Assembly: GCA_022564295.1 (NCBI GenBank)
Contig: JADFLR010000013.1
Location: 1 to 64,000 of the forward strand
Length of the DNA: 64,000 bases
Source of the DNA: Bacteroidota bacterium
GTDB taxonomy: Bacteria; Bacteroidota; Ignavibacteria; Ignavibacteriales; Ignavibacteriaceae
Direction: 5' to 3'
This document shows positions 41,484-51,339 of the stretch, piece by piece; positions within the stretch are counted from its first letter, which is position 1; each line of letters begins with the position of its first letter. The translations under genes were made by a program, and so were the position numbers. A model generated the notes under the pieces. The model saw nothing but the letters and a program-made list of their open reading frames with translations, was not told the DNA's origin and searched no databases.

Positions 41484-42314
41484 TTAATTCGAAGGAATTA
41501 ATAAGTATTCAGAGAGGACAAGCTCTTTCACTGATTCTTCTGAGATAGAAAAAACCTTATAACCGAGTTCGTCAATCACCGATAAAAGCTCTTCCACTGT
41601 CTGACCCAACATCTTCAACTGTCGTGGGTGTGCACTCAATATTATTTTTGGTTTAGATTGTGCGGCTGTATTTCTCAAACCTTTAAGTACGTTTATTTCA
41701 GCACCTTCAACATCAATTTTAATAATATCAGGATTCAAATTATTATTATTACAGAAATCATCAATTGAAATTTGATCTTTATATTCTTTCTTATATGTCC
41801 CATTGTTTTTATAAGAAACTAGAGAGTTCATTCCTGATGCATTATATGATTCATAAAACGGAATCGATATATCAGATTTTTCACCAACTAAATTAGGGAC
41901 TACTTTCACATTTTTAAGTTTGTTCAGTTCAATATTCTTTTTCAGGTAGCGAAGGTTAGCAATTGAAGGTTCGAAAGCATAGATTATTCCATCTTGATGT
42001 ATTACACGGGATATCGGCAGTGAACAAAGACCTATATGTGCACCTATATCAAAAACTGTTTTACTCCCTTTACTGAGTTCCAAAAGTTTACTAAACCCCT
42101 CATTGTGATTGGTCCCCCAATCTTTATAACTGGCGAAGATAAAATTGTAATCGAATTTGTACTTTTTTTTATCATTACCTATTTGCTTATTAATTCCTTT
42201 ATTGAAAGTGAGACCCTTTAAAAAGAAAATGATTACTTTCTTCAAACGGAAAAATATACTGTAGTGTTCAGAAAAAAATCCGGTGAGGCGGAATTTTTTA
42301 ATAATGCTTCTCAT
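41484..42314 (-). CDS. FkbM-family methyltransferase
   Basis: A 276-residue SAM-dependent methyltransferase of the FkbM family: TVFDIGAHIGLCSLPISRVI (motif I), YAFEPSIANLRYLKKNIELN, IDDFCNNNNLNPDIIKIDVE and GAEINVLKGLRNTAAQSKPK, the family signature DxxKIDVEGaE. It methylates a hydroxyl or carboxyl group of a sugar or acyl substituent. It is followed upstream by a second FkbM gene of different sequence, so two methylations are likely. Confidence 0.85.
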   Translation of the reverse strand: MRSIIKKFRLTGFFSEHYSIFFRLKKVIIFFLKGLTFNKGINKQIGNDKKKYKFDYNFIFASYKDWGTNHNEGFSKLLELSKGSKTVFDIGAHIGLCSLPISRVIHQDGIIYAFEPSIANLRYLKKNIELNKLKNVKVVPNLVGEKSDISIPFYESYNASGMNSLVSYKNNGTYKKEYKDQISIDDFCNNNNLNPDIIKIDVEGAEINVLKGLRNTAAQSKPKIILSAHPRQLKMLGQTVEELLSVIDELGYKVFSISEESVKELVLSEYLLIPSN

Positions 42315-42343
42315 CTGGTAATAATCATATTAAAATATCGGAG

Positions 42344-43312
42344 CTACTGCTTCACTTTTTGGAACAGAACGTCTCTAACTCCGCCTAACTCGCTGATTAA
42401 TGTAATGGCATCCTGATCAGAAATATTAAGATAAACTGACTGAGTTATACCATCTCCGGTTCTAATTGTTTTAACCGACTTATATCCAAGCTCCCGTATC
42501 CTGCTTTTCTTATCGTCATTTGAAGTCATATACTTTATTTTGTAACCATTGCTGAATAGCATTTCAATCTGTTTCCGGATACTATGTTTATCGTTATCAT
42601 ATTTTGGGAAGTGGCACTCGAATACAATTTTGCCATTGAATAATGATGTGGAAATAGCTTCCTCTAATCCTTCCAATATTTCAACTTCATAACCTTCTAC
42701 ATCCATTCTAATCAGATCGACATTTTTTTTATCTTTTAGAAATGTCGAAAGATCTGTGACTTCAACTTCTAAATAATCATCTGAAACACCCTTAGTTGTA
42801 TAACTCCCGTTAAAACCATCCCGAATAAAAGTATGAAGGTTGGAGTGAGTAGAGAGGAAAAAACGTTCCTGACCAACCGAACTAGATATCCCAATATTAT
42901 ATGTCTTAAATTGAGCATCTAAATTATTTAATTTAATATTGTTTAATAATTGCTGAAAGTTATCAGGCGATGGTTCAATGGCATAAATAAAACCCGTGGT
43001 ACCTACTAACTTTGCTTCCATAATCGGGTAATATCCTATATTGGCTCCAATATCCAATATTGTCATTCCCGGTTCAATTTCCTTTAGCAATACATACCTG
43101 AGTTGTTGTTCTCTAGTGCCATTAATTACCAACTGACGTGCTATGCCCTTATCACTAAGATCCAAAGATAGTTTATAATCGTGTATTCTTCTGGTAAGAT
43201 ATGCTCTATTGAGAAATTTATAACACCAGTAATAGTAAATTGCAAATCTTAAATATTGTAGGAATCCCACAAAACCATATCTCTCATATTTTAAAATGAT
43301 GTTCTTTATCAT
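42344..43312 (-). CDS. FkbM-family methyltransferase
   Basis: A 322-residue FkbM-type enzyme: MTILDIGANIGYYPIMEAKL, YAIEPSPDNFQQLLNNIKLN, VDLIRMDVEGYEVEILEGLE and VFECHFPKYDND. It is longer than its neighbour by ~45 residues at both ends and only distantly similar to it, so the two are not a recent duplicate. Confidence 0.85.
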   Translation of the reverse strand: MIKNIILKYERYGFVGFLQYLRFAIYYYWCYKFLNRAYLTRRIHDYKLSLDLSDKGIARQLVINGTREQQLRYVLLKEIEPGMTILDIGANIGYYPIMEAKLVGTTGFIYAIEPSPDNFQQLLNNIKLNNLDAQFKTYNIGISSSVGQERFFLSTHSNLHTFIRDGFNGSYTTKGVSDDYLEVEVTDLSTFLKDKKNVDLIRMDVEGYEVEILEGLEEAISTSLFNGKIVFECHFPKYDNDKHSIRKQIEMLFSNGYKIKYMTSNDDKKSRIRELGYKSVKTIRTGDGITQSVYLNISDQDAITLISELGGVRDVLFQKVKQ

Positions 43313-43354
43313 TTTTTAAATGTTGTAATATTTCTTGAAATGATTACAAAGTAT

Positions 43355-44455
43355 TTATTCTGTAAAGGATGTTAACATATTAAATCTTTCACAAAATTCA
43401 GCTTTCCCACTATCGGAGAATAGAAAATATTTGTATCTTTTTTGAGCGCTAACAGCTATTGAAATCAGATCACTATACTTATCGGGCAGTGAATCGATCA
43501 ATGATTTAAAATCAGAAAAATCCCATTTAAAAGGTAGATAGGTTTGATTATTAACATAATAATCAGGCCATGTTTCCATATGGCTGCAATTTGGCTTAAT
43601 CAATGTGGCTCCTGCATTGAATGCTTCATAATCGCGATAACATGCCTCACCCCAGCCGAATGGAGAAATTACAACTCTTGAATTGTTAAGTTCACGATAG
43701 TATTTATATTTGTTTACCCTGTTAGTACTGACTTTGTCTCTTAATAATTCTGCAATTTTCTTTCTTGGAAATGATATAGTATTCCTTCTATAATTAGTTC
43801 CAATTCTACAATTGTAAAATACAGATCGTCCTTTTTGTGGGTCTTTCATGCTATTAAAAATCTGATGCGGAAATATATTAATATGTTTATTAACCTTTCT
43901 AATTATATTCCCAATGTAGCTGAAATTATTGAATGAGTTATTCCAGCTGAGTACAACTTTTCTAAGTTCTGATTCTTCGGGAATATGATTCAAGTGTGGC
44001 TCACCCGGATTATCATCTGAAACTTGAAAATGCTTATGATAATAGTCAGTAAAATATCTTGAGCCGTAAAATTTGCGGCGGTAAAGCAATCTATCCTTTA
44101 ATAGAAATCCTTTAAAATATCTATCTACATGAGGAAGAATCTCAAAAAATGTTGTGCCTGTTCCATCCCGAAGATCAGCCCATATTACATTATCAACACC
44201 TTTTTCCATTCTATCGAGGAAACTGAACATTTCGTCTTTTTTGTTTTCAACCCACCACCCATTTTCTGAAGCAACATTTGAAGAAATAATTAATACATCA
44301 CAATCTGACAAATTGTCATTTAAATTTTTCACAAATGAAACATTTATTCCGTATTCCTGTAGAAGTTTTCTGTTAGTAAATAAAGGGTATACAAAGGAAT
44401 CACCGTTGAAAGTAATTTTTTTTTCGCGAAGAATTAATATACTTCTGTTTGACAT
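43355..44455 (-). CDS. Exostosin-like glycosyltransferase (intact)
   Basis: A 366-residue protein. The C-terminal half reads NSRVVISPFGWGEACYRDYE, then AFNAGATLIKPNCSHMETWP and YYVNNQTYLPFKWDFSDFKS, a nucleotide-sugar-binding pattern seen in exostosin-like and CgeB-like GT-B transferases (SPxGxGExxxRxYEAxxxGaxxI). The N-terminal half is an unassigned Rossmann-like domain. A shortened relative is at 46261-47199, truncated exactly at PFKWDFS. It lies between the GT-C gene and fkbM. Confidence 0.65.
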   Translation of the reverse strand: MSNRSILILREKKITFNGDSFVYPLFTNRKLLQEYGINVSFVKNLNDNLSDCDVLIISSNVASENGWWVENKKDEMFSFLDRMEKGVDNVIWADLRDGTGTTFFEILPHVDRYFKGFLLKDRLLYRRKFYGSRYFTDYYHKHFQVSDDNPGEPHLNHIPEESELRKVVLSWNNSFNNFSYIGNIIRKVNKHINIFPHQIFNSMKDPQKGRSVFYNCRIGTNYRRNTISFPRKKIAELLRDKVSTNRVNKYKYYRELNNSRVVISPFGWGEACYRDYEAFNAGATLIKPNCSHMETWPDYYVNNQTYLPFKWDFSDFKSLIDSLPDKYSDLISIAVSAQKRYKYFLFSDSGKAEFCERFNMLTSFTE

Positions 44456-44510
44456 TAGAAGGGCTTGATGTTAGAATAATTCATACAATTCATATTAGTT
44501 ATTGAATATT

Positions 44511-46148
44511 TTATTTTTTTAAATAATTGATTTTATTCCAAAGTATTTTATTCGAATTCTTACGTATAGTTAAGCGAATACCATTAATCACTATTTCACG
44601 ATAGTGATTATCTATGTACAATTTATTTTCTTTTGTTGGTCGCCACAATCCTAGTATTATGTCTGGGTTTAATTGGACTATTGAGTAATTAAAATTATAT
44701 TTTGAATGACCTGGGTAAAAACCAATAAATTTTTCAAATCCAGAATAAACGAATGATTTTTCACGAGCTATCTTTTTATCGTTTCTCCCTAATAAATCAA
44801 TATAGTATCTATTTGAAAAATATGGAGTAACACCAGCAAACACAACGGCTATTTTAGCTTCCTTATTAGTAATTTTATCTATTGTCAGGGCATTATTTAT
44901 ATGTATCTTAAACCTACCAACACCTGTTGGTTTCTTAAATAAAAGTAATTCTGAAAGTGAGTTTGGACCAAAATCATCTCTATAAAAACTATTGAAATTA
45001 GTGAAACTAAATAATAACAACACAATAAATAATACAAAAAGAATATTAGTTCTTAATTTCCTAATTCTATAATAATTATTAACTAGAAAATTAGAAAAAT
45101 TTCGGATCAGTAGAAATGAGGAGTAAGAAAATAAAATAAAAAACACTGGCATTACAATACTGAGATATCTATTACTACCATTCTTTGATTCCCATGCATC
45201 ACCACCAACATATATGCTGTAAAAAATCTGTACTGAAAAGATACATAATAAAAAAACAACGTATTTATCACGGCGAAAAAAAATTATGCTTAGTGGTATC
45301 AGAAATATAATCCAATTCATAGTCCATATAAATTTCACAAATACATATACACCTCTACTTATTCTAAGGAAAAACGGATACCCTGTCATTTTTAAATAAT
45401 AAGTATTTGGCAAAATTTCATCGTAATACAAAATTCTAAATATTGTTTGGAGGAGAATAAAACATAAAAATATTGATAGCCCAAACACGAAGTTTTTCTT
45501 CCTGTTTTTCTCATCTGTGATAATAAGAAAAATCAGAACAGCCATATATATAATTGCAAAATCGGGTCTAATTAATATTCCTATACCTAATAATATAAAT
45601 ATCCCGAATGAAAAGATATTAAACTTAATACAATTAAATAATAGCCATGTTGATATACTTAATAATAGTATTAATATGCTTATTTCCATCCCCTGAAGAC
45701 TCCAAATAGAAAGTGGTAGATAAAACGCAGTTAAGAAAACAGCTGATAAGGAAATTAATTTTGAATTATTTGATATGAAACCAGCAATTTTTTTTATAAA
45801 AAAAAGATTGATTAATAAAAATAATGCACCACTAATCTGAATGAGTAAACTCATTTTAGAAGCAGGTATTGGCATTAAATGAAATAGAGACATATATAAA
45901 ACCCATAATGGATTAGTATAACCCTCTATTTTCTCACTGCCAGGATTCCACACTAATCCATCCCCGTTAGCAAAGTTTCTAGCATATCGCATTGAAATCA
46001 TAGCATCGTCAAAAAGACAATAGTATCTTTCGCCATTTATAACTGTACTCGTTTGATATATGTAGAGCCCCGCATAAAGGCAGTAAAAGAATATTATACT
46101 TATAAAGATTATATTAAATATATTTCTTTTGTTTACTTGAACATTCAT
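44511..46148 (-). CDS. GT-C membrane glycosyltransferase
   Basis: A 545-residue protein with about 11 membrane helices. The first periplasmic loop carries YCLFDDAMISMRYARNFANG, then GLVWNPGSEKIEGYTNPLW, the signature of the arabinofuranosyl/mannosyl GT-C group (DDaxIsxRYarNxaxGxGxvxNpGexVEGYTN). It uses polyprenyl-phosphate sugars on the periplasmic side. No recognisable C-terminal domain beyond ~470 except a soluble region. It is the only GT-C in the cluster and may decorate the finished chain. Confidence 0.8.
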   Translation of the reverse strand: MNVQVNKRNIFNIIFISIIFFYCLYAGLYIYQTSTVINGERYYCLFDDAMISMRYARNFANGDGLVWNPGSEKIEGYTNPLWVLYMSLFHLMPIPASKMSLLIQISGALFLLINLFFIKKIAGFISNNSKLISLSAVFLTAFYLPLSIWSLQGMEISILILLLSISTWLLFNCIKFNIFSFGIFILLGIGILIRPDFAIIYMAVLIFLIITDEKNRKKNFVFGLSIFLCFILLQTIFRILYYDEILPNTYYLKMTGYPFFLRISRGVYVFVKFIWTMNWIIFLIPLSIIFFRRDKYVVFLLCIFSVQIFYSIYVGGDAWESKNGSNRYLSIVMPVFFILFSYSSFLLIRNFSNFLVNNYYRIRKLRTNILFVLFIVLLLFSFTNFNSFYRDDFGPNSLSELLLFKKPTGVGRFKIHINNALTIDKITNKEAKIAVVFAGVTPYFSNRYYIDLLGRNDKKIAREKSFVYSGFEKFIGFYPGHSKYNFNYSIVQLNPDIILGLWRPTKENKLYIDNHYREIVINGIRLTIRKNSNKILWNKINYLKK

Positions 46149-46260
46149 TGGATTAAAAAAGTGAGATATTAACTTTTATATTTTATTCACTACTTTGAGT
46201 ATTGTGGTAGTAATTGAATAGATGAATTAAATTGAGCTGGATAAATTATATGTAGGAAAT

Positions 46261-47199
46261 CTAAGAAAAATCCCATTTAAATGGTAGATAGGTTTTATTA
46301 TTAACATAATAATCTGGCCATGTCTCCATATGAGTTAAATCTGGTTTCATAAGTGCGGCACCACATATAATTATCTCATAATCCCTTAATGTAATTTCAC
46401 CTAATCCAAAAGGACTAAGGCCAATTTTTGAACTTTGTAATTCTTTGAAATATTTTTTTAGTGAAACTTTTCCAAAACTATCGTTATATATTTTTAATAA
46501 TTTGATTGTAGCTCTTCTATGAGATACTATAGATGGACGTGAATGTGAAAGACCAACTCTAAGATTTATATCAGTAACTCGGGGTTTATCAGGTGCAGTA
46601 AATTTGAATTTGAATCGACTCCTTACATATCTGGATGTAAGCGGAAATGCTAAATGTTTCAAGTAGACTAATTTGCTATATCGGTATTTTGTATAATTTT
46701 CAAAACAAGAATTCCATGATAAATTAACTTTTGACAAATCATTTTTTTTAGGAATAAAATAGTCTGTTTCTCTTTCGCCAGACTGGTACAGATTATCAAA
46801 ATAATCAGTGAATATACGCCCGGTATGAAATCTTTTTAAATATAAGCTCTTGTTTTTAAAAATTTGATTTTTCAGATACATTTCCACATATGGTAAAACT
46901 TCAAATTGTGTACTCCATGTACTATCTGTATTATCAAACCAGAATATTCTTAATCTTTGTTCCTGAGCATTTCTAAGGAAAGAAAATATTTCATCTTTAC
47001 TGTTTTTCCAAAAAGGCTTAAAGATATACGAATTAATGAACAAAATGTCAGCATCAAATATTTTTTTTCCTTGCAAATGAGTATAGAATCTTAGAGTAAT
47101 TCCTGCATCGGCCAAATATGATCGTGCTATCAGAAGCGGACAATTGAATGACCTAGAATTTGGGCTTTTACTATTTGTTATAATACTAATTGTTGACAT
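46261..47199 (-). pseudogene. Truncated exostosin-like glycosyltransferase
   Basis: A 312-residue relative of the protein at 43355-44455: SKIGLSPFGLGEITLRDYEI, ALMKPDLTHMETWPDYYVNN and KTYLPFKWDFS. The intact paralogue continues for ~55 residues after this point (DFKSLIDSLPDKYSD...), whereas here the TAG follows directly at WDFS, and no continuation is found in the 110 bases downstream. The C-terminal end is thus lost. It may retain some activity, since the sugar-binding core is there, but the clean cut suggests a broken duplicate. Confidence 0.6.
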
Positions 47200-47502
47200 C
47201 TAAGAATATAAGGGATAGTAGTGATCTCTCTTAATTTAATATTGATTTATTAAGTAACTCGCCTGTCTTAATTCAATTAAAAAGGCAGTGTATAATTTTA
47301 TGCTCTTCAGTATTTCATTTTTCCATATATTTTTAACAACCGGAAGTTAAATCAATAACAATCTTTTATTAATATTTAAAACTTTAATATATGACTGCAA
47401 GAGGGCGAAAACCAAAGAAAGTGAGTAGAAAAAAGATATATCTTCAATATAGAACGGCCCTATATTCTTTGTTCAACATACTTAATTGAATTAATTATAT
47501 AT
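47200..47502. other. AT-rich spacer, no gene supported
   Basis: Between the truncated exostosin-like gene and the first asparagine-synthetase gene. A 32-codon plus-strand frame at 47391-47489 (MTARGRKPKKVSRKK...) has an AT-hook-like basic start but no other support. Confidence 0.4.
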
Positions 47503-49311
47503 TTAAAAGTCTAAAAATTTACTCACTAATCCGTATCTAAGAATTATATCAGTAACATTACTACTCTTTATTTTCCTTTTAGAAAACTCAGGTATTTGAA
47601 ATCGACTTACAATATTTGCAATTTCAATCGGTGAAAAACAATTTTGAATAAATGATTTTCTCGGATTTGTAAATCCTCGTTTAGAGGTATAAACTATGGA
47701 TTTCGGTAAGTATTTTTCTAATAATGACTTTAAAACCCATTTTTGTCCGTTTTTACAAAAAGCAACTGAAGAATATTGTTTTGTTAGTTCAAATAACTTT
47801 TTATTCAAAAATGGTGCTCTAACTTCAATACTGGCCCGCATTGATCCTCTTTCCATGTACGGTATATAACTGTTTGGTAATGTATGGCAAATATCAAACA
47901 TTCTGCCTGTTTCTAACAGATCAGAATCGTGATACTTTGAGAAAGACTGAATAAAATCTTTAAGTGCAGGTAATTCCTTCAAGTAATTAAAACCAATTGA
48001 GTTTTTAACATATAAATATGCCAAGCTTGGATCTAACATTTTATAAAATAATGTTTTGGTAAATTTATTATTTGGGATGAATCGGTGCACTTTATGAAAC
48101 CAGTGTGAAGAACCTTTGAAATAATCATGTGTCGATTTTATTTGAGAAATTTTGGAGAGGGTTTTATATTTATTATATCCATAAAATAATTCATCTCCAC
48201 CTGTCCCGGTTAATGCAACTTTAATATATTCAGAAGCAGCTCTCGAAATAATATTTGCTGAAATTACTGTGAGATTATCATTTAACTCACCATAACTCGA
48301 AAATAGGAAATCTAAATCATCGATACTCAGCGAATTTTCCTGTTGCTCAAGGATTATATGATTTAAGCTGAGGAATTCCGCAGCTCTCTTTGCATCATTA
48401 CTTTCATCTATTACCTCATCATTCGAAAATTTAACTGTTAAAGATAAAATATCTTTATTCAACTCTTTTTTCACTACAGAAGCAATCAGTAAGGAATCTA
48501 CACCGGATGAGAGAAAGATTCCAAGAGGGACATCGGATATGATACGACTTTCAACTGAGCTGATAAGTACATTATGAATTGTTTTTAAGTCATCAACATT
48601 AATTATATCTTTTGTATCATTTTTATTAATGTAGGTATCATATTCCCAATATTTTTCTTTATTTAAATGTTTTGTGGAAATATTATATTCTGCATATGTA
48701 GCTGGTCCCAGCTTCTTTACATTTTTGAAACCAGTTCTGTCCTCTGGCAAGAAACCCAGTCCCACAAAAAGTTCAATATCGGATTGAGTCAATTCTTTCT
48801 CAATATTTAAGTTATCAGTAAAAGCAATAATCTCAGAAGAAAAATAAATTCCTTCTTTTGTTTCATAAATGTATAATGGTTTTTCACCAAATGGGTCAGT
48901 TCCAAAAATAATCTTCCCTTCATGATAATATGCAAAGGCAAACATTCCATCAAACTTCTCTAACGCAGATTTACCCCATATTCTTAATGATTTAATTACT
49001 ACTTCGGTGTCCCCTGAAGTGAAAAAACGTTCACCCATACCTTTTAATTCTTGTTTTAATGATAAGAAATTATATATCTCACCATTATATACAAGTACAT
49101 CTCCATTCAATATCATCGGTTGGGAGTTTTTTTTACTAAGATCAATAATTCTCAACCTTGTATGGCCTAGAAATATCCCGTTATCATAGTCAACCCAATA
49201 TCCGGAATCATCCGGGCCTCTATGCTTCAGACTTTTCAGGGCATCAATTCCCACTTTAATGTCTAAATCATTTAATTTTCTATCTAATGAAAAACCAAAA
49301 ATTCCACACAT
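47503..49311 (-). CDS. asnB: Asparagine synthetase-like amidotransferase (complete)
   Basis: A 602-residue AsnB-type enzyme. The Ntn-glutaminase domain begins MCGIFGFSLD with the catalytic Cys2 and has HRGPDDSGYW, LVYNGEIYNFLSLKQEL and GMFAFAYY. The synthetase domain has the ATP pyrophosphatase loop PLGIFLSSGVDSLLIASVVK at ~260 and ALTGTGGDELFYGYNKY at ~350. In glycan clusters such proteins (WbpS type) amidate uronic acids with glutamine-derived ammonia. That fits the uronate epimerase at 59.5 kb. Three bases separate it from the second synthetase-like gene. Confidence 0.9.
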   Translation of the reverse strand: MCGIFGFSLDRKLNDLDIKVGIDALKSLKHRGPDDSGYWVDYDNGIFLGHTRLRIIDLSKKNSQPMILNGDVLVYNGEIYNFLSLKQELKGMGERFFTSGDTEVVIKSLRIWGKSALEKFDGMFAFAYYHEGKIIFGTDPFGEKPLYIYETKEGIYFSSEIIAFTDNLNIEKELTQSDIELFVGLGFLPEDRTGFKNVKKLGPATYAEYNISTKHLNKEKYWEYDTYINKNDTKDIINVDDLKTIHNVLISSVESRIISDVPLGIFLSSGVDSLLIASVVKKELNKDILSLTVKFSNDEVIDESNDAKRAAEFLSLNHIILEQQENSLSIDDLDFLFSSYGELNDNLTVISANIISRAASEYIKVALTGTGGDELFYGYNKYKTLSKISQIKSTHDYFKGSSHWFHKVHRFIPNNKFTKTLFYKMLDPSLAYLYVKNSIGFNYLKELPALKDFIQSFSKYHDSDLLETGRMFDICHTLPNSYIPYMERGSMRASIEVRAPFLNKKLFELTKQYSSVAFCKNGQKWVLKSLLEKYLPKSIVYTSKRGFTNPRKSFIQNCFSPIEIANIVSRFQIPEFSKRKIKSSNVTDIILRYGLVSKFLDF

Positions 49312-49313
49312 AA

Positions 49314-51119
49314 TTAAAAATCCTGTGATAAAAACTCATTAACTGTAATAATAGTTGTCATAAAAGCTCCTCCTAAAGTATTCTGCTCAGAATTTAATTT
49401 TTTATTTTCTGGATTTAACCAATTGTCGACATCAGTTTTTATTTTAACCATATTAAATATGTCCAATTCCTCAAGCATATGTGAACTTGCTGCTTTAATA
49501 GCAGCAACTTGAAGATTTTTTTCATACTGAAAGGCATCATCCCTTAGCGGCCAGGTTCTTTCATTTTCATTTACCAGAATTTCATTTTTCATAGCTTTTC
49601 TGCTCTTTCTCCATAAGTAATCCCATACCCAAATAAATGTTTTTTCAATTGGAGAGCTTACAGCTCTATAGCGGGTGTTTGCTGATATAACATTTCCGAG
49701 ATCCTTATTTAATATTTTAAGTGTCTCTCTTGCAAGTTTACCACCGATTTTTAGTTGTGGAGGTATCTGATGAAATAAATCAAATAACCTATTTTCAAAA
49801 GTCAATGTCCTTTGTTCTATATAGGTCATCAAACTGGTAATATTTGAATTAGAATAGTGCCTCGACAATGCGTGAGTAATTAAATATTCATAAATATCAT
49901 ATTTGGATTGAAATTCAATTCCAGATTCAGTAATAACATCTGTAGCTGAGCTATATAACATTTCATAATAATCATCCTTATTTTTTAATAGTAAATAATC
50001 CAACAAGTTAACGTGCTTTAGCCGGAAAGGTATATTGTTTATAAAAAATTTTACAGGATCAGTCATAATCGGTTTATATTTTGGGATGTGAGTTCGTTTT
50101 CCGAATAGATGGTAATAAGTAACCGGTACGTACATGCCTTGAAACATATAGTCAAATCCGTGTCCATGAAATGCAACGTCAGCGTATGGAGTAACTTCAT
50201 CTTTATAATCAAGAAAAATAGCATGGTCATAAGCATACATCCCCCCCCCTAATTTAACTGATTTATCAAGAATTAAGGAATATTTATTATCGGGAAGGTG
50301 AAGATAATGATGGTTAGCCCGTTTAATTTTAGCAATCTTTTTTGCAACCTGGAATTCAATATTTCGTGTAACTGCTATTGTAAAACAAACTGGTGGTTGT
50401 TCAAAGGCAGACAACATTGTTCTTGAATCGATCCCCCCGCTTAAAAATAAGCCAGCCCTTGGATTATCACTGGTCTTTAGGATAATAGAATTTTTAATTG
50501 CTCCAGCTAATAAATAAGCAAACTCTTTAACTGAATTATTAGATTTTTGAAAACTTGGTTTCCAGTAATTAATAATAGAGGATGAATTACCAACGATTGA
50601 AAAGACGGATGCCGGTGTTAGAAACTTCGATATTTTGTCAAGTGTTTTATTCCCCAGAAGTTTGTGAAACCACATAAATTCGAATACATTGTAAGGTTCT
50701 ATTACCGTGGCTAGGTTTTCTTTCACCCATAAATCATTATAACTAACTGAAAATATATGTTTCTCAGCAGTTGAAAAATAATAGATTGGGATTGATGCGA
50801 ATCTATCATTAATAATCTGAACTTTTCTATTCTGATTATCAATTATGAAAATTGTAAACTCACCATTGATCTTTTGTAATATGTTAAGGTCATTATTTCT
50901 TTCAAACTCCAATAATTTTTCAACTGTTAGATGCTTATCGATCTTATTCCCAATTATTGGATTACCCAGAATGCAGAATATCCTTTGATCTTTTTGTAAG
51001 AAAAATGGTTCAGGATGATAGTTCTCATATTCTAATTTTATCGTAAATTCTTCTTTATTAATTATTGTTAGATAGAAGTGAAATAATCCGTCATCATTCA
51101 TTGTTTTGATTATTTTCAT
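49314..51119 (-). CDS. Asparagine-synthetase-like protein lacking the catalytic Cys
   Basis: A 601-residue protein with the same two-domain layout: an N-terminal glutaminase-like domain (ILQKINGEFTIFIIDNQNRK, IINDRFASIPIYYFS) and a synthetase domain with ARAGLFLSGGIDSRTMLSAF (PP-loop) at ~220. It begins MKIIKTMNDDG, with no Cys at position 2, so it cannot hydrolyse glutamine. Such a pattern is known from beta-lactam synthetase-like and lasso-peptide cyclase enzymes that form an amide without free ammonia. It might couple an amino compound to a sugar carboxylate. It has no close identity to the adjacent AsnB. Confidence 0.8.
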   Translation of the reverse strand: MKIIKTMNDDGLFHFYLTIINKEEFTIKLEYENYHPEPFFLQKDQRIFCILGNPIIGNKIDKHLTVEKLLEFERNNDLNILQKINGEFTIFIIDNQNRKVQIINDRFASIPIYYFSTAEKHIFSVSYNDLWVKENLATVIEPYNVFEFMWFHKLLGNKTLDKISKFLTPASVFSIVGNSSSIINYWKPSFQKSNNSVKEFAYLLAGAIKNSIILKTSDNPRAGLFLSGGIDSRTMLSAFEQPPVCFTIAVTRNIEFQVAKKIAKIKRANHHYLHLPDNKYSLILDKSVKLGGGMYAYDHAIFLDYKDEVTPYADVAFHGHGFDYMFQGMYVPVTYYHLFGKRTHIPKYKPIMTDPVKFFINNIPFRLKHVNLLDYLLLKNKDDYYEMLYSSATDVITESGIEFQSKYDIYEYLITHALSRHYSNSNITSLMTYIEQRTLTFENRLFDLFHQIPPQLKIGGKLARETLKILNKDLGNVISANTRYRAVSSPIEKTFIWVWDYLWRKSRKAMKNEILVNENERTWPLRDDAFQYEKNLQVAAIKAASSHMLEELDIFNMVKIKTDVDNWLNPENKKLNSEQNTLGGAFMTTIITVNEFLSQDF

Positions 51120-51339
51120 ATCTACTTGCTGAATAAAATTTGTGATAAAGATTTCAAATTATTTTTATTTCCTTGTTATTGATTCAACTTCATTGTTTAC
51201 CGAAAGATAGATTCAATAAAAAGGAAAACATTAAAGAATATTTTACTTTTTTTACTATTATATATAGATATTTATCAGACCATAGAACATTTTATATGTG
51301 GCAAGGATATTGTAGTTGGTAAAAATGTCCAAGTCCGAT

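Noticed and set aside
47391-47489. 32-codon frame with an AT-hook-like start (MTARGRKPKK)
   Set aside because: The core GRP of an AT hook is missing and there is no continuation or ribosome site.
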